Shown here: piece after piece, positions 1 to 8,935 of the stretch
Layout of the letters: every line of letters begins with the position of its first letter
Numbering within the stretch: position 1 is the stretch's first letter
Assembly: GCF_001672295.1 (NCBI RefSeq)
Contig: NZ_JXMS01000016.1
Coordinates: 1-64,000 of the forward strand
DNA length: 64,000 bases
Direction of reading: 5' to 3'
DNA from: Halodesulfovibrio spirochaetisodalis
GTDB lineage: Bacteria > Desulfobacterota > Desulfovibrionia > Desulfovibrionales > Desulfovibrionaceae
Made by a program: the position numbers and the translations under genes
The notes under the pieces: model-generated
What the model was told of the DNA's origin: nothing
Database searches by the model: none
Seen by the model: only the letters and a program-made list of their open reading frames with translations

Positions 1-21
1 ATATTAAAAGGTTATTTTATT

Positions 22-71
22 TTAAAATCAAAGTCCAGATTACACTCTAGCCGGACTGATTTTAATTTCTA
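22..71. terminator. Imperfect hairpin at left edge, possible terminator of an off-window gene
   Basis: An imperfect inverted repeat (TTAAAATC..AGTCC at 22-36, GGACT.GATTTTAA at about 57-71) with a 16-20 nt loop. It may end a transcript coming from the left of the window. The rest of 1-437 shows no coding signal that I trust; the 60-codon minus-strand frame in it has no ribosome binding site and an unlikely composition. The stretch 360-440 is AT-rich and should hold the promoter of the amino-acid transporter operon. Confidence 0.3.
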
Positions 72-476
72 AGCAGCGAATGTGTTTATTTCCTTTTTTA
101 GCGAACTGCTCTGAGTATATTTGAAATCAATTTTTGACCGTGCGTAAAATATACAGTTTGAAAAAAGAATGAGTCTTTAGAGATGAGGATACCGATAGAT
201 GATGCCGAGTAGTAAAGGCGTGAGAATGTCAGATAGGCAGCTGTAAGGCTTTTGCATACTTGCAAGAAGAAAGGTATCACCTGAGCGTTACGAGAAAAAT
301 CATAGAGGGTTGCGTTTTTCCTTAGTCGACATGCTTTTTGTTAACGTGATGAAATGATTATTAATTGAATTATTTTGCGTACAAAATGAAGGTGCATGTT
401 ATTTAGCTGTCTAGAATTATAACTTTTTAGTATCACTTTGGCGTCTTCCTTAGTTATGGAGCAAGAGCCTTTCACC

Positions 477-1295
477 ATGCAGCAAACTATACGTAAGCTA
501 TTTTATTATATCCATCCCGACACACGCTCAGTTGCCGTTGATATTGCAATGTATCTGGCTGTGGTCACGGTGTTGGTGTGGAGTGTTTTTTCCGGTGCAG
601 AAGCCTCAGGGTATAACTGGCAGTGGAGCAGGGTACCTCGGTACCTTTTTACCACTACAGATGGCTCATTCCACATAGGCCCGTTGCTAAGCGGCTTGAT
701 GGTTACGCTTGAAATAACCTGTTATTCAATGGTGCTGGCTTTTGCGTTCGGCTTGCTTGCTGTACTGTTCAGGCTTTCTAAGTCTGTAGTCGCACGCTAT
801 GTGGCTGTTTTTTACGTTGAGCTTATCCGCAATACTCCCCTCATGTTGCAAGTGCTCATAATGTATTTTGTGATCGCACCGGTGCTGGAGATGGAGCGGT
901 TTCTATCCGCAGTGCTCGCACTTGCGTTGTTTGAGGGTGCATACATTGCAGAGATTTTCAGAGCAGGGATTGCTTCTGTTCCCAAAGGACAATGGGAAGC
1001 TGCTGAAAGTGTCGGGCTCAGCCGGTTCCATATCTACAGACTGGTGGTTCTGCCACAGGCCATTCGTGCTACCTTGCCACCATTAACCGGTCAGGCGGTT
1101 TCGTTAGTAAAAGACTCTGCGCTGGTGTCTGTAATTGCCATTTATGATTTAACAATGCAGGGACAAGCCATTATTTCGGAAACATACCTCACGTTTGAGA
1201 TATGGTTTATAGTAGCCTTGATTTATTTATTGATTACAGTGAGTTTGTCCGTTGTTGTACATTTTTTGGAAAATAAATATTCGTATGATCACTAG
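477..1295 (+). CDS. Polar amino-acid ABC transporter, permease subunit (HisM/GlnP type)
   Basis: Inner-membrane permease of a polar amino-acid uptake system. The protein has several hydrophobic segments and the EAA-type loop (EAAESVGLSRF) that docks the ATPase, followed by PQAIRATLPPL, as in HisM/GlnP/ArtQ permeases. It is first in an operon with a family-3 binding protein (gap 31 nt) and a second permease. The start is uncertain: the frame is open from a TTG at 438, with ATGs at 456 and 477. I chose 477 (272 aa) because an AGAG lies about 9 nt upstream, but no site has a strong Shine-Dalgarno. No ATP-binding gene lies in this cluster, so it must be supplied from elsewhere or from left of the window. 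Confidence 0.85.
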   Translation: MQQTIRKLFYYIHPDTRSVAVDIAMYLAVVTVLVWSVFSGAEASGYNWQWSRVPRYLFTTTDGSFHIGPLLSGLMVTLEITCYSMVLAFAFGLLAVLFRLSKSVVARYVAVFYVELIRNTPLMLQVLIMYFVIAPVLEMERFLSAVLALALFEGAYIAEIFRAGIASVPKGQWEAAESVGLSRFHIYRLVVLPQAIRATLPPLTGQAVSLVKDSALVSVIAIYDLTMQGQAIISETYLTFEIWFIVALIYLLITVSLSVVVHFLENKYSYDH

Positions 1296-1326
1296 AAAAT
1301 GTTTTCTATAAAAGAGGAGAATCGGC

Positions 1327-2154
1327 GTGGGTAAAAGCTGTTTTAAGATTGTAGTTGCGTTGCTGCTTGTCATTGCATTTTCTCTTCCTGCATCTGCGCA
1401 AAACGTGATGGCAGATCTGAGTAAAGAGAGTGTTATTGCAAAGGTTGTTGAGCGTAATAAGCTGCGTGTTGGTTTTTCTACTTTCGTACCGTGGGCTATG
1501 AAAGATAAGAACGGCGAATTTGTGGGTTTTGAAATTGATGTAATGAAAGAACTTGCTAAAGACCTTGGTGTTGAAATTGAGTTTGTACCGACAACATGGT
1601 CCGGCATTATTCCTGCGCTGCTTGCTGATAAATTTGATGTGATTATCGGTGGAATGTCTGTGACGACACAGCGAAATCTTAAAGTAAACTTTTCTGATCC
1701 GTACGATTATACCGGCATTGCCATGCTGGCTTCCCGTAAAAAGGGTGGCGACATTAAGACTCTTGAAGATGTAAACAAAGCGGGTGTTGTGGTGGTTGCA
1801 CGAATTGGTTCTACACCAGCTGCAGCAGCAAAAGAGTATTTCCCAAAGGCAGAAGTTCGTCTGTTTGAAAAAGAAACTCAGTGCGTTCAGGAACTCATGA
1901 CAGGCCGCGCTACAGTAATGCTTGCCAGTGCTCCGCTTCCTGCCTTTAAGGCGTATGAATTCCCCAAAAAATTATTTGTGCCGATCAAAGGTACCTTCAC
2001 AAAAGAACCTATCGGGTTCGCACTGCGTAAAGGTGATCCGGATACGTTGAATGTGCTGAACAACTGGGTTCGTCTCAAGCATCAGTCCGGCTGGCTTAAA
2101 GCTCGCAAGGATTACTGGTTTGAGGGTAAAGAGTGGGAGTCCATGCTGAAATAA
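1327..2154 (+). CDS. Amino-acid ABC transporter substrate-binding protein, family 3
   Basis: Periplasmic binding protein of about 275 aa that delivers a polar amino acid to the flanking permeases. It starts at GTG behind AGAGGAG (spacing 6). Residues 1-24 form a signal peptide ending in ASAQ. The mature part carries the family-3 signature LRVGFSTFVPWAMKDKNGEFVGFEID and, further on, the GGMSVTTQRNLKVNFSDPY hinge region. It sits between two permease genes. A strong hairpin follows its stop codon and probably raises its transcript above that of the second permease. The exact amino acid cannot be read from sequence. Confidence 0.9.
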   Translation: MGKSCFKIVVALLLVIAFSLPASAQNVMADLSKESVIAKVVERNKLRVGFSTFVPWAMKDKNGEFVGFEIDVMKELAKDLGVEIEFVPTTWSGIIPALLADKFDVIIGGMSVTTQRNLKVNFSDPYDYTGIAMLASRKKGGDIKTLEDVNKAGVVVVARIGSTPAAAAKEYFPKAEVRLFEKETQCVQELMTGRATVMLASAPLPAFKAYEFPKKLFVPIKGTFTKEPIGFALRKGDPDTLNVLNNWVRLKHQSGWLKARKDYWFEGKEWESMLK

Positions 2155-2190
2155 TCAGTGGACTTTGTAGTTTTTAGTAATATCAAACAC

Positions 2191-2221
2191 TGTGGCGGAC
2201 TTGTTCCGCCACAATTTTCTT
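2191..2221 (+). terminator. Intercistronic hairpin after the binding-protein gene (attenuator or mRNA stabiliser)
   Basis: A perfect 9-bp stem (TGTGGCGGA at 2191-2199, TCCGCCACA at 2205-2213, 5-nt loop) followed by ATTTTCTT. It lies 36 nt after the binding-protein stop codon and directly before the second permease. It has the form of a leaky intrinsic terminator or 3' stabiliser that gives more binding protein than permease. Confidence 0.75.
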
Positions 2222-3097
2222 ATGCAGCGTACACGATATAAACCTGTTCTTCTTGATTACATTTTGCTGGTGCTCATCGGCGGCGGCATAGTCTACTTCT
2301 ACTGGCAGTTGGAAAATGAGCTGCAATATGAATGGAGCTGGTCTACCATTCCGCAATTTCTTGTAAAAAATACTAAAGGAAATTGGGAACCCAACTTTTT
2401 ACTTGAGGGATTGTTTACCACGATTCGCTTGAGTATCTGGGCCACGCTTCTTGCATCGGTAGTAGGGATTTTGATGGGACTGGCCCGTGTGAGCCAAAGT
2501 CATTTTTGGCGCATGGTTTCAAGAACCTATGTGGAAATAGTGCGAAACATGCCGCCTATTGTCCTTATTTTTATTTCTTACTTTTTTCTTTCTGCACAAC
2601 TCACGCATTTTCTCGCGCTGGATTCGGCGGTGCAGAATATGCCGGAGTGGTTGCATTCAATTGTTTCTGTTTTGTTCAGCAAGCCTTCCCAGTTTACGCA
2701 GTTTATCACGGGTGTAATCACCTTGGGTTTGTATGAAGGCGCATATATTACAGAAATTGTGCGTGGAGGGATAAATAGTGTCCAACGCGGACAGTGGGAA
2801 GCTTCGGCTTCTCTCGGTTTCAATCGTTTTGATCAGCTACGGCTTGTTGTATTGCCGCAAGCGCTCAAAGTTATTGTTCCTCCCCTTGCCGGACAGTTTA
2901 TTTCAACGATAAAAGATTCAGCCATTTTGTCTGTAATTTCTATTCAGGAACTGACCTTTCAGGGATTGGAGTTGATGGCGTCCACCTATCTTGTTTTTGA
3001 AATTTGGACGACGATCACGTTGATGTATCTTATGCTTACGTTAGGCTGTTCCTTGCTGTCCCGCTGGGTTGAGCGGGCATTGGAGTGGAAAAACTAG
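2222..3097 (+). CDS. Polar amino-acid ABC transporter, second permease subunit
   Basis: Second inner-membrane permease of the same system, probably pairing with the first as a heterodimer. The EAA loop (WEASASLGFNRFDQL) and the following VLPQALKVIVPPL are family hallmarks. The frame is open from a GTG at 2192, but that codon lies inside the 2191-2213 hairpin stem, so I prefer the ATG at 2222 (291 aa). Neither start has a recognisable Shine-Dalgarno, and translation may depend on coupling. A bidirectional terminator follows the gene. Confidence 0.85.
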   Translation: MQRTRYKPVLLDYILLVLIGGGIVYFYWQLENELQYEWSWSTIPQFLVKNTKGNWEPNFLLEGLFTTIRLSIWATLLASVVGILMGLARVSQSHFWRMVSRTYVEIVRNMPPIVLIFISYFFLSAQLTHFLALDSAVQNMPEWLHSIVSVLFSKPSQFTQFITGVITLGLYEGAYITEIVRGGINSVQRGQWEASASLGFNRFDQLRLVVLPQALKVIVPPLAGQFISTIKDSAILSVISIQELTFQGLELMASTYLVFEIWTTITLMYLMLTLGCSLLSRWVERALEWKN

Positions 3098-3153
3098 GAC
3101 ATGAGGCATAGCTTGACTGATGCCTGTAGATCACTCAGGTAATAAGGTAGAAG

Positions 3154-3191
3154 AAAACTCCGCCAGCAATACGTTGCTGACGGAGTTTTTT
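3154..3191. terminator. Bidirectional intrinsic terminator
   Basis: A stem AAAACTCCG.CAGCAA / TTGCTG.CGGAGTTTT around a TACG loop, with an A-run on the left and a T-run on the right. It lies between the convergent permease gene and the rhodanese gene and serves both. Confidence 0.85.
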
Positions 3192-3588
3192 ATGTGAGTT
3201 TATAGAACCTGCCCGGGGTCATGGCTCCTGCCAATTGATCAAGGCGACCTTTAAGGGCTTTGATCTCGTCGTATCCTTCAGTTCGCAGATACGTATACGC
3301 CATTGAGGCTCGAAATCCTGAGAGGCAGAATGTGATGATGAACTTGTTACGTGGGACTTCCGAAAGTCTGTCCGGCAGTTCATGCAACGGAATATGTGTT
3401 GCGAACGAAAATGAAAGGGTTTTTGCTTCTTCATGAGTACGGACATCGAGAAAGATAAAGTGATCATGATCTATGAATTTACTGGCTTCTTCAACAGTTA
3501 TTCCGTATTCACCCGCTACCAGAAATGCTATGTCCATCTCCCGTAATACATCTGACAGCTTGGGACAGACATCTATATGTTCTTTCAT
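3190..3588 (-). CDS. Single-domain rhodanese-like protein
   Basis: A cytosolic protein of 132 aa, the size of a stand-alone rhodanese domain (sulfurtransferase fold). The active loop is intact: Cys88 in CLSGFR (C-x4-R), after the FLDVRTHEEA strand typical of the family. It could carry a persulfide for sulfur transfer. There is no signal peptide. AGGAG lies 7-8 nt before the ATG. It is transcribed alone, between terminators, so its partner is not visible. A short N-terminal extension (about 30 aa) precedes the domain. Confidence 0.85.
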   Translation of the reverse strand: MKEHIDVCPKLSDVLREMDIAFLVAGEYGITVEEASKFIDHDHFIFLDVRTHEEAKTLSFSFATHIPLHELPDRLSEVPRNKFIITFCLSGFRASMAYTYLRTEGYDEIKALKGRLDQLAGAMTPGRFYKLT

Positions 3589-3717
3589 ACATGTACTCCT
3601 GCGTAATACCCTTTTGTTTCGGGATATTGTTTTTAAAGAGTATTGTAGAGTTTAGCTGCAGCATGTAGGTTGAGAATACTATATTGAAACACATCAGCAA
3701 AATTATCAGGATATATT

Positions 3718-5061
3718 ATGGGTTGTTCTTTTTCTAAGAATCATATTGCTTCGGTTGTTCAGTTTGTTTCCCGTGGGATGTGGGAAGCAGATTTACAGGA
3801 ACTTCCCATGCTGCAACGTTGGGCAGTAGTGTTTTGCAGGAGACTGTCTGTAGTTATTACCGGATTTTTTTATGATAACTGCATGCTGCGCGCCACAGCA
3901 TTAGCATATACAACCATACTTTCGATTGTACCGTTTCTTGCGGTCGTGTTTGCCATGTCCAAGGGGCTTGGTATTCAGGACAGTCAGACGCTTCGTTATA
4001 TTTTGCTGAATGCTTCTGCCGGAAATACAAAGGCAGTCGATATGCTGCTGCAATACGTAAATAATACCAATGTAACCACACTGGGTATTGTGGGCGTGGC
4101 AACCCTGCTTTTCACTGTAATTTCGTTGATGGGTAATATTGAGGCTGCATTCAATACAATCTGGAATGTTAAGCGCGGGCGGACAATCTGGAGAAAGTTC
4201 ACAGACTTTTTCTCTATTGTACTGGTGGGGCCGATACTTCTTGGTGTTGCCGTAAGCTTAAGCGTAACAATGCAGCATGATTCGGTTGTGCAGGGGCTGT
4301 TGACCATAGATGCTGTAAACTATGTCTACATAAAAGTGCTGAAACTGTTGCCCACAGTCGTTATCTGGTTTCTGCTTTTCTTTGCCTATATCTTTATTCC
4401 CAATCTGAAAGTGCAGGTGCGAAGCGCTGTTATCGGTGGCTTCATCAGTACTGTGTTATGGAAAGGGGTAGAGAGTGGATATATTTCGTATCTGCTTGGT
4501 GTGAATAATTACAACTTGATTTATGGCAGTTTTGCCCAGTTCCCGCTGTTCCTTTTGTGGATTTACATAAGCTGGCTGATCGTATTGTTTGGCGTGGAGA
4601 TTTGCTATGCTATTCAGTATGGCTCTACTGAGGAAGACAAAATGCTTGCCGGAAAAACGAGCTGTTACGAAAAAGGGATACTTGCCACAGCTGTTATGAA
4701 TTTACTGACCGGAGCGTATCAACAGAACTCCGGGGCTGTGCGGGTGGATTTCATGAGTGACACGCTACACGTTTCTCAGCTGCTTATTAACGATGTTCTG
4801 GATATCTTAGAGCAGAATGGATTTGTGGCAAAGGTTGAAGCAGAAGATGCGGCATATATTTTGGCTCGTCCTGCAGCCTCTACTAAAGTTTCAGATATTG
4901 TGACAACTATTGCCAAGTATCATCCGGAAAGAGTGATGCGTTATGCCTTGAATGGAAATAAAACATCAATCACAACTGTTGATGCGTTGTACTGCCAGCT
5001 TGCAGAAGGCAAAGATTGTACACTGGAGGAGTTGCACGCTGGACAACAAACTAGCGCATAA
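3718..5061 (+). CDS. YihY/BrkB family inner-membrane protein
   Basis: A 447-aa polytopic membrane protein of the YihY/BrkB family, once annotated as ribonuclease BN. Visible hallmarks are DNCMLRATALAYTTILSIVPFLAV near residue 55, the NIEAAFNTIWNV segment, and YGSFAQFPLFLLWIYISW near 270. About 130 soluble C-terminal residues follow, resembling a winged-helix region (DVLDILEQNGFVAKVEAED). The cellular role of the family is unsettled. AGGA lies upstream of the ATG. The gene is monocistronic and shares a terminator with rlmN. Confidence 0.85.
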   Translation: MGCSFSKNHIASVVQFVSRGMWEADLQELPMLQRWAVVFCRRLSVVITGFFYDNCMLRATALAYTTILSIVPFLAVVFAMSKGLGIQDSQTLRYILLNASAGNTKAVDMLLQYVNNTNVTTLGIVGVATLLFTVISLMGNIEAAFNTIWNVKRGRTIWRKFTDFFSIVLVGPILLGVAVSLSVTMQHDSVVQGLLTIDAVNYVYIKVLKLLPTVVIWFLLFFAYIFIPNLKVQVRSAVIGGFISTVLWKGVESGYISYLLGVNNYNLIYGSFAQFPLFLLWIYISWLIVLFGVEICYAIQYGSTEEDKMLAGKTSCYEKGILATAVMNLLTGAYQQNSGAVRVDFMSDTLHVSQLLINDVLDILEQNGFVAKVEAEDAAYILARPAASTKVSDIVTTIAKYHPERVMRYALNGNKTSITTVDALYCQLAEGKDCTLEELHAGQQTSA

Positions 5062-5160
5062 TTCCTTTTTGTGCTGCTCAGTGGCATGCGTGTTTTTGGA
5101 GAACTGTTTGTAAGACTCCGTGCCTTTTATATATTCGCTTGATTCTATAAAGCAAAAAGT

Positions 5161-5190
5161 AAAGCCCGAAGCAAATGCTTCGGGCTTTTG
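5161..5190. terminator. Bidirectional intrinsic terminator
   Basis: A perfect 13-bp stem (AAAGCCCGAAGCA / TGCTTCGGGCTTT) with a 2-3 nt loop. It lies between the convergent yihY-type gene and rlmN; the A and T flanks allow termination from both sides. Confidence 0.9.
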
Positions 5191-5192
5191 TA

Positions 5193-6245
5193 TTAACAGT
5201 TGTCTTGGGTTTTCTTCTGATCAGCAACAAGCTGACCGCATGCTGCTTTAATATCCGCTCCCTTGGATTGGCGGATGATGGCAGTAACACCCTTATCCCA
5301 GAGAACTTTTTGGAATTTGAGAACCGCTTCTTCAGAAGGTGCTTTATATGGATCGCCTTCTGACGGGTTGTAGACAATAAGATTCAGCTTGGATTTTGTC
5401 TGCGAAATCAGCTTTACAAGCTCTCGCGCATCTTCGACGGAGTCGTTTACTCCACCAAGGAGAAGATACTCATAGGTGATTCGCTCACGCGTTTTAAGCG
5501 GATAGTTTTTCAGAGCATGCATGAAATCATCAAGCTTCCAGCGTGCAGCTTTAGGCATGATCTGGGCGCGGGTTTCCTGATTCGGGGCATGTAAGGATAC
5601 CGCAAGGAAAGCAAGGCCGGATTCACCCAGTTCTGAAAGACCTTTCTGAATACCGCAGGTGGAAACTGTGACACGGCGCGGAGAAAAAGCAAGGCCGAGG
5701 GTGCTGTGCATGGTGTTGAGCGATTTCAGCACATTTTCAAGGTTGAGCAGTGGTTCACCCATGCCCATGAACACAATGTTGCGAAGGATAGGACGCTCAG
5801 CAACATCATTAAGAAAATGGCGAGCCACAAGCACCTGACCAAGAATCTCACTTTGGGTCATGTTACGTTTGAATCCCATTGTGCCGGTAGAGCAAAAAGT
5901 ACACGCCATAGCGCAGCCTACCTGACAGGAAAGACACTGTGAGTATCGTCCTTTTGAACCCGGGATAAGAACAGTTTCAACCAGAGCGCCGTCATGCAGT
6001 TTGAGAAGAAACTTGATAGTACCGTCTTTACTTGTCTGTGACGTAACGACTTCCGGCCAGCGGATGTACGCTTCTTCATGCAGACGTGCGCGGACAGTTT
6101 TAGAGATGTTGGTCATCTCATCAAAAGATTGAACATATTTATTCCACAACCATTGCCAAACTTGCTTGGTGCGGAATTTTTTTTCCCCGAGTCCTACGAG
6201 GAACTCTTCAAGCTCTTCATATGAAAGATCAAGAATATTAACCAT
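5193..6245 (-). CDS. rlmN: 23S rRNA (adenine(2503)-C(2))-methyltransferase RlmN
   Basis: Radical SAM enzyme that methylates C2 of A2503 in 23S rRNA, and in many bacteria A37 of some tRNAs. The Fe-S cluster motif is Cys111-x3-Cys115-x2-Cys118 (CAMACTFC), and the methyl-carrier cysteine is in IKAACGQL near residue 336. MGMGEPLLNLENV is the usual SAM-binding stretch. At 350 aa it has the family length. The start is supported by AGGGG 6 nt before the ATG. It is transcribed alone and divergently from the exported protein at 6514. Confidence 0.95.
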   Translation of the reverse strand: MVNILDLSYEELEEFLVGLGEKKFRTKQVWQWLWNKYVQSFDEMTNISKTVRARLHEEAYIRWPEVVTSQTSKDGTIKFLLKLHDGALVETVLIPGSKGRYSQCLSCQVGCAMACTFCSTGTMGFKRNMTQSEILGQVLVARHFLNDVAERPILRNIVFMGMGEPLLNLENVLKSLNTMHSTLGLAFSPRRVTVSTCGIQKGLSELGESGLAFLAVSLHAPNQETRAQIMPKAARWKLDDFMHALKNYPLKTRERITYEYLLLGGVNDSVEDARELVKLISQTKSKLNLIVYNPSEGDPYKAPSEEAVLKFQKVLWDKGVTAIIRQSKGADIKAACGQLVADQKKTQDNC

Positions 6246-6513
6246 GACGGCCCCTTTAATCCGGTACTACAAGCCGGTGAATGTGGTAGATGTGCGCAGT
6301 GCGCCATCGCCACAGACTCTATATACATTAACGGTTCACCTGTGAAGAGGCAGTGTCGTCTTTGCATGAACCGGAAGTTTTTATCTGCTTTTTTGCGCTA
6401 TGGTGCACCGCGTTTACTCAGAAATAACCTCTTATTTTTTAAAGAAAATAGTGTTATGCATATCTATCTTTGATTGTGCAGATCGAATTGTTTTACCGCG
6501 ATGGAGGGGTGCT

Positions 6514-7506
6514 GTGAAACTTCTGGGCAGCTGTATGGCTGCGTTTCTACTCTTGCTATGCACTTTTTCGATGCAAGCTTACGCTGGCGATATCCGTTCT
6601 GAACAGGTTGCTGCCATGCGCAGCATTGATATGAAATTGTATGATTTTTACATGACATATAATCAGGGGCTTGAGCTTTGCCTTTCAACGTGCCCCAGTC
6701 ATGCAGATATGCTGGATGATGCTTCGGGTACACTTGCCGCACTGCTCGATGGTACAGTGTCATCTATCCGTGGAGAACATCATAAAGTCATCAATTTTAT
6801 GAACTATGATGCTGACCTGCTTACAGCAAATAAAAAAATTTACTCTAGAGCCGCAGGCTGTACTCCTTGTGTCGCAACTGCAAAGCGTGTTCAGAAGTAT
6901 GCACAGGAAGGTTTGCCTTCCGGTATTTCACGTGCTGCACTGTTGCATTCTGAGAAGTATAAGCAAACTCCAGAACTTCAGTTTACAGATGGCCTGTTGT
7001 CACGGGTACGGTATCGCTGGGTAGCCAATGGTAAGAAGCGTTCTTGTCGTGTGCTTATGCCGAAAACGTGGGAGCATGTGGCTCCTGAGCGTGCAGGTAG
7101 AGGATTTGAATTCCGTAGTGCACTCGGGAACGGTGTTCCGTTTTTTGCAATTGAATATGCTCCTGCCAAGCGGATTTATTCTGAAGACAAGATTCTGGCT
7201 GCATTGCAGCATCGTGTTTCTGCAGAAATGCTTTCCAGACAATTCGGGCTGGTGGAAATTCTTGCACAGGGCGTACAGAAGCTCGGGAATACGCAGAGCG
7301 TATGGGTCATGTTTGCTGCTGACGGAAAAGGGAAGAATGGTGCAGGGTACTATTACAACTGGTACATGATGGTTGATGGTACACTGTTGATGTTCCAGTC
7401 CGGTGTGAACGGGCCGGGAAGGACACCTACACCGGAACAGGAACAGTTGTTCCGCAGGTATTACCAGACGCTTCGTGAAATCGCGGTTTCATCGGTAATT
7501 GGATAG
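6514..7506 (+). CDS. Exported protein of unknown function with paired cysteines
   Basis: I do not recognise the family with certainty. The frame is open from 6400, but a GTG at 6514 has an excellent ribosome site (GGAGGGG, 4 nt spacing) and begins a textbook signal peptide, VKLLGSCMAAFLLLLCTFSM ending in QAYA. I take that as the start (330 aa). The mature N-terminal half is helical, with LCLSTC and AAGCTPC (CxxC) pairs that might bind a metal or haem or form disulfides. The C-terminal half ends in NWYMMVDGTLLMFQSGVNGPGRTP. It is monocistronic, sharing a terminator with the alcohol dehydrogenase gene. Confidence 0.7.
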   Translation: MKLLGSCMAAFLLLLCTFSMQAYAGDIRSEQVAAMRSIDMKLYDFYMTYNQGLELCLSTCPSHADMLDDASGTLAALLDGTVSSIRGEHHKVINFMNYDADLLTANKKIYSRAAGCTPCVATAKRVQKYAQEGLPSGISRAALLHSEKYKQTPELQFTDGLLSRVRYRWVANGKKRSCRVLMPKTWEHVAPERAGRGFEFRSALGNGVPFFAIEYAPAKRIYSEDKILAALQHRVSAEMLSRQFGLVEILAQGVQKLGNTQSVWVMFAADGKGKNGAGYYYNWYMMVDGTLLMFQSGVNGPGRTPTPEQEQLFRRYYQTLREIAVSSVIG

Positions 7507-7516
7507 ATTCTTTTTA

Positions 7517-7566
7517 AAAAGCAAAAACTCCCGCCATATTTTTGTATGGGGGGAGTTTTTGCTTTT
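7517..7566. terminator. Long bidirectional intrinsic terminator
   Basis: A 22-bp stem with one mismatch (AAAAGCAAAAACTCCC at 7517-7532 pairs with 7551-7566, extended inward by CCATA/TATGG). It separates the convergent exported-protein and alcohol dehydrogenase genes. Confidence 0.9.
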
Positions 7567-7579
7567 GTGAATAGGTGAG

Positions 7580-8746
7580 TTACAGCACACGCATGAAAAT
7601 TTCTGTCACATCTTCCCTGCTGAGCGGAGCAATGCGGCCTAAATCACGGTAGGCAAATGCGCTTTCAACAAGGTGTGGCACGTCTTCTGCGGTTACTCCC
7701 CAAGCGGAGAGACGGGTCGGAGCACCCCAAGCAGAGAAAGCTGCACGTGTGGCATCAATACCGCCCTGAATACTGTCCTGACCCCATACCGTCGCAGCGA
7801 AGCGATTAAAGATATCCGGTGCCTTGGCGCAAACTTGCTGCATCCAGGATGGGAAGAGGACTGCAAGGCCTTCACCATGCGGAATATGCGGGAAACGACC
7901 GCTTAATGCATGTTCAAGTGCATGCGAAGTCCAGTCTCCACCGGAAAGTCCGCAACCGGTCAGCCCGTTGAGACTCAGGCAGGATGCCCACGCAAGGTTT
8001 GCTCTTGCTTCATAATTTGAAGGATCATGCTGGAGGGAGTGCAGTGAGTTGATAAGGGAGATAAGTAACCCTTCGCAGATACTCAGTGTAGTTTCTTCGT
8101 TGAAGTACCCTGTGCGCTTGTCTGCTATGCGACCACGGAAGTAGTTTTCCATGATATGCGTCATAGCATCAATACCGCTCCCTGCGGTGATGTTCCACGG
8201 AGTTTGTACTTGGTAGAGCGGGTCAATTGCTGTCACTTTAGGAATCATGCAGTGACCGCCAAGGCTCCATTTCTTTTGCTGCTGCTCATTAGTAATGACG
8301 GCTTTGCCGTTCATTTCAGAGCCTGTCCCAGAGAGCGTAACAACGGTAAATACAGGTAATGAGCGTTCTACTGGCTTACGGGATTCTACACGCTCCCAGT
8401 AGTCGTCTAGGTAGAAGCCTGCTGCAATGGCTTTAGCTGCGTCAATAACGCTTCCGCCACCAACACCGAGAACAGCACCGACGCTGGCTTTGCGGGCAAT
8501 ATTAATGCCTGCTTCAATTTGCTCCAGTGACGGGTTGGGCTTTATTCCCCAGAATTCTGTCCAGTCGACACCAGCTTCTTGCAATGAGCGGGTCGCAGCT
8601 TCATATGCTCCGTTATTGCGGGCAGAACCGCCTCCCATGACGAGAAGGACTGAAGACGCTTCTTTAACTATATGCCAGCCGATGAGATCGACTGCGTCTT
8701 GACCAAAAATGACCTGAGTGGGGGCACTGTAAGTAAAAGCATCCAT
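7580..8746 (-). CDS. Iron-containing alcohol dehydrogenase
   Basis: NAD(P)-dependent type III alcohol dehydrogenase of 388 aa. Visible signatures are GGGSARNNGAYEAATRSLQ (nucleotide-side loop), GGGSVIDAAKAIA near 100, GTGSEMNGKAVITN near 140, and metal ligands in the region DAMTHIMENYF and PHGEGLAVLFP. Substrates of the family include primary alcohols, butanol, 1,3-propanediol and lactaldehyde; the closest one cannot be chosen by eye. AGGTGA lies before the ATG. The 190 bp upstream (8747-8935) show no gene. In a sulfate reducer this enzyme fits alcohol oxidation or reductive disposal of aldehydes. Confidence 0.9.
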   Translation of the reverse strand: MDAFTYSAPTQVIFGQDAVDLIGWHIVKEASSVLLVMGGGSARNNGAYEAATRSLQEAGVDWTEFWGIKPNPSLEQIEAGINIARKASVGAVLGVGGGSVIDAAKAIAAGFYLDDYWERVESRKPVERSLPVFTVVTLSGTGSEMNGKAVITNEQQQKKWSLGGHCMIPKVTAIDPLYQVQTPWNITAGSGIDAMTHIMENYFRGRIADKRTGYFNEETTLSICEGLLISLINSLHSLQHDPSNYEARANLAWASCLSLNGLTGCGLSGGDWTSHALEHALSGRFPHIPHGEGLAVLFPSWMQQVCAKAPDIFNRFAATVWGQDSIQGGIDATRAAFSAWGAPTRLSAWGVTAEDVPHLVESAFAYRDLGRIAPLSREDVTEIFMRVL

Positions 8747-8935
8747 GTTTAATCACCTGATAAGAAAAAGTTACTGCTCTGAGTTACGAAGTCTTGCACT
8801 ATAGCGGCTAACTGGAATAACGACAACCCTTGCGAGCTGTGACTCTTTAGAAATGCACACAAAATTACGAAGACCTGTGACTGTTGCAGTAGAGAACGTG
8901 GAATAGAGTTGTAGCAGGTGATGATGTACTTTTGC

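Noticed and set aside
98-280. 60-codon minus-strand frame at the left end
   Set aside because: No ribosome site, composition unlike neighbours, and no recognisable feature.
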